Source of the DNA: Flavobacteriales bacterium
Lineage (GTDB): Bacteria; Bacteroidota; Bacteroidia; Flavobacteriales_D; Sanyastnellaceae
NCBI GenBank assembly: GCA_011524845.1
Contig: WTJL01000049.1
Location: 15,205 to 22,962 of the forward strand
Reading direction: 5' to 3'
Length of the DNA stretch: 7,758 bases
The notes under the pieces are model-generated. The model searched no databases and was not told the origin of the DNA. It saw only the letters and a program-made list of their open reading frames with translations. Shown one piece after another: positions 6,798 through 7,758 of this stretch (its first letter is position 1; each line of letters begins with the position of its first letter). A program made the translations under genes and the position numbers.

Positions 6798-6830
6798 CGA
6801 AGATACCCGCCCTAGCTTTGCGGCATGCAA
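6798..6830 (-). promoter_or_regulatory. Putative nadC promoter
   Basis: On the minus strand, TATCTTCG (6805-6798) matches TAnnTTTG except for one base, and the ATG of nadC starts after only 4 nt (CACC). A TTG at 6830-6828 lies 22 nt upstream and could be the -33 element; it falls inside the first codons of rlmH. The fit is imperfect and was read by eye. Confidence 0.35.
6813..6820 (+). promoter_or_regulatory. rlmH promoter -7 box
   Basis: TAGCTTTG is an exact match to the Bacteroidota -7 consensus TAnnTTTG. It ends 4 nt before the rlmH ATG. No convincing TTG is present at the -33 distance. If used, transcription would start at or within a few bases of the initiation codon. Confidence 0.45.
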
Positions 6831-7301
6831 CTGAGTTTGATTGCCATTGGCACCACCTCACAACCTTGGGTCAAAGAAGGTGTAGAGATGTACAACAAAC
6901 GCCTGGCGCGCTACACCAAGTACCAATACATCGAAACGCCCAACCTGAAAGGCAAGCACGCCAAGGCCGATCCCGTGCGCATGATGAAAGAAGAGGCGGC
7001 CGTGGCCGACAAACACCTCCAAGGCGTCGACCACCTCATCCTCCTCGACGAGCACGGACCCCAAATGGGCTCCGTCCAACTGTCCAAGCACCTCCAGGGA
7101 TTGATGAACCGCGGATTGCGCCACACCGCCTTCCTCATTGGTGGACCCTATGGATTCGATCCGTCGCTCCGCGCGCGCGCCAACGCCACATGGTCACTGA
7201 GCAAACTCACCTTCCCGCACGAGCTCATCCGAATCTGCGCCGCCGAGCAGCTGTACCGCGCGCACACCATCCTCAAAGGCGAGCCTTACCACCATCCCTG
7301 A
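6825..7301 (+). CDS. rlmH: 23S rRNA (pseudouridine1915-N3)-methyltransferase RlmH
   Basis: SPOUT-class (trefoil-knot) SAM-dependent methyltransferase that methylates N3 of pseudouridine 1915 in helix 69 of 23S rRNA, acting on assembled 70S ribosomes. The 158-residue length is the usual family size. It begins MQLSLIAIGTT. It has the LLDEHG motif (73-78), the SAM-binding knot segment FLIGGPYGFD (103-112), and the signature LSKLTFPHELIRICAAEQLY (125-144) followed by RAHTILKGEPYHHP to the end. The C-terminal Tyr-His pair (Y155, H156) typical of RlmH is present. It is a single-gene plus-strand unit, divergent from nadC. It ends at a bidirectional hairpin before atpC. There is no Shine-Dalgarno; a TAGCTTTG box lies 4 nt before the ATG. 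Confidence 0.97.
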   Translation: MQLSLIAIGTTSQPWVKEGVEMYNKRLARYTKYQYIETPNLKGKHAKADPVRMMKEEAAVADKHLQGVDHLILLDEHGPQMGSVQLSKHLQGLMNRGLRHTAFLIGGPYGFDPSLRARANATWSLSKLTFPHELIRICAAEQLYRAHTILKGEPYHHP

Positions 7302-7305
7302 AACG

Positions 7306-7335
7306 AAACAACGCGACCCGAGGGCCGCGTTGTTT
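7306..7335. terminator. Bidirectional terminator between rlmH and atpC
   Basis: A perfect 10-bp inverted repeat (AAACAACGCG at 7306-7315, CGCGTTGTTT at 7326-7335) has a 10-nt loop that can extend through CC/GG pairs. It begins 5 bp after the rlmH stop and lies 22-51 bp downstream of the atpC stop. The ends of both arms are A/T-rich, giving TTGTTT on either strand. The position between convergent genes supports shared termination. Confidence 0.65.
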
Positions 7336-7356
7336 GCGTTGCGGGGTGACGTCGAC

Positions 7357-7590
7357 TCACTCAGCGAGCACCGTCACCACGTTGTTGAGCACTTCCACAC
7401 TTCCGCCGTTGACGTCGAACGTTTGTTCACCGCTTTCGGCCCGCACCACCACTTGACCTGCCTTGAGCGTGGTCACGAGGGGGGCGTGGTTGTTCAAAAT
7501 GCCCAGACTTCCATCTGACCCTGGCAACCCCACAAACGTGGCTTCTCCAGAGAACAGGGTGGTGTCGGGTGTGAGGATGTCAACCGTCAT
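7357..7590 (-). CDS. atpC: F1F0 ATP synthase epsilon subunit, short form
   Basis: The 77-residue epsilon subunit of the F1 sector sits on the central stalk with gamma. The sequence corresponds to the N-terminal beta-sandwich only: MTVDILTPDTTLFSGEA (1-17), VGLPGSDGSLGILNNHAPLV (20-39), LKAGQVVV (42-49), FDVNGGSVEVLNNVVTVLAE to the end. The usual C-terminal helical hairpin, present in the roughly 130-140 residue epsilon of many bacteria, is absent. This is common in Bacteroidota and is not a truncation caused by a visible frameshift. It lies 11 bp after the atpD stop and is probably its co-transcribed last gene, with a hairpin terminator downstream. The ATG context is GCGCC-ATG with no Shine-Dalgarno. 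Confidence 0.95.
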   Translation of the reverse strand: MTVDILTPDTTLFSGEATFVGLPGSDGSLGILNNHAPLVTTLKAGQVVVRAESGEQTFDVNGGSVEVLNNVVTVLAE

Positions 7591-7601
7591 GGCGCTCAGG
7601 C

Positions 7602-7758
7602 TTAGGCTTCAGCCAACATCTTTTCGCCGGCCTCGATGACCTCCTCAATGTTGCCCTTCAAGTTGAAGGCCGCTTCAGGGTACTGGTCGAGTTCACCGTC
7701 CAAAATCATGTTGAAGCCCTTGATGGTGTCTTCGATCGGAACGAGGACGCCGGGGATG
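7602..7758 (-). CDS. atpD: F1F0 ATP synthase beta subunit, C-terminal fragment (runs off window)
   Basis: Only the last 51 residues and the TAA stop are in the window; the gene continues beyond the right edge. The visible protein reads IPGVLVPIEDTIKGF, then NMILDGELDQYPEAAFNLKG, and ends IEAGEKMLAEA. This is the conserved C-terminal helical domain of the catalytic beta subunit (the TIKGF...DGELD...PEAAF signature). The subunit catalyses ATP synthesis from ADP and phosphate at the F1 catalytic sites. atpC follows 11 bp downstream. The atpD-atpC pair at the end of a minus-strand unit, with the other ATP synthase genes not nearby on this side, fits the split arrangement seen in Bacteroidota. Confidence 0.96.
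   Translation of the reverse strand, partial: IPGVLVPIEDTIKGFNMILDGELDQYPEAAFNLKGNIEEVIEAGEKMLAEA

Noticed and set aside
5741..7456. A 571-codon plus-strand open frame across the 5' part of the YihY gene, nadC, rlmH and the end of atpC
   Set aside because: It is antisense to nadC and the YihY gene and out of frame with rlmH, all of which are confidently identified. Its translation is a low-complexity Arg/His/Pro-rich sequence with no recognisable domain, as expected for non-coding frames in GC-rich DNA.
1..7758. Search for mobile elements, CRISPR arrays, tRNA/rRNA genes, toxin-antitoxin pairs or defence cassettes
   Set aside because: No direct-repeat array, transposase, integrase, tRNA-like cloverleaf or small paired genes were seen. 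The AddB-like gene is a housekeeping repair type and is not by itself evidence of a defence system.

Overview
The window looks like ordinary chromosome from a GC-rich member of the Bacteroidota, probably a Flavobacteriales-like lineage; the rank below phylum is a guess. GC is about 60% by eye (36 of the first 60 bases). The phylum call rests on five things. The MOP-family flippase has the N-terminus typical of Bacteroidota. There is a secreted DUF2147 protein. The atpD and atpC genes form a separate pair, with a very short epsilon subunit. The genes start without Shine-Dalgarno sequences. Several start sites have TAnnTTTG-like -7 boxes just upstream.

Layout, left to right. Bases 48-2936 (+) encode an AddB-like helicase/nuclease subunit for DNA break repair. 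It is followed after 9 bp by a polytopic polysaccharide/lipid flippase at 2946-4442 (+). These two probably share a transcript, which ends at a hairpin where it meets the convergent gene for a secreted DUF2147 protein (4476-4922, -). That gene has its own recognisable promoter. Next on the minus strand are a YihY/BrkB-family membrane protein (4977-5927) and nadC (5924-6793), which overlap by 4 bp and are transcribed nadC first. nadC is divergent from rlmH (6825-7301, +), and only 31 bp separate the two starts. rlmH converges on the end of the F1 ATP synthase pair atpD (partial, off the right edge) and atpC (7357-7590, -), with a perfect 10-bp stem hairpin between them.

The genes do not form one pathway. 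They are housekeeping functions: recombinational repair, envelope glycan export, NAD biosynthesis, 23S rRNA modification and ATP synthesis. Coding density is very high, and no gene-free stretch exceeds about 55 bp. I see no tRNA, rRNA, CRISPR array, insertion sequence, phage gene or defence island.

I found no convincing undescribed system. The points most worth a second look are at gene boundaries. Three promoter-like boxes sit only 4-5 nt before the ATG, which predicts leaderless or nearly leaderless mRNAs. Start codons often carry a Kozak-like A at -3. Two convergent genes have their stop codons inside hairpin loops. The AddB-like protein lacks one cysteine of the usual four-cysteine iron-sulfur set.
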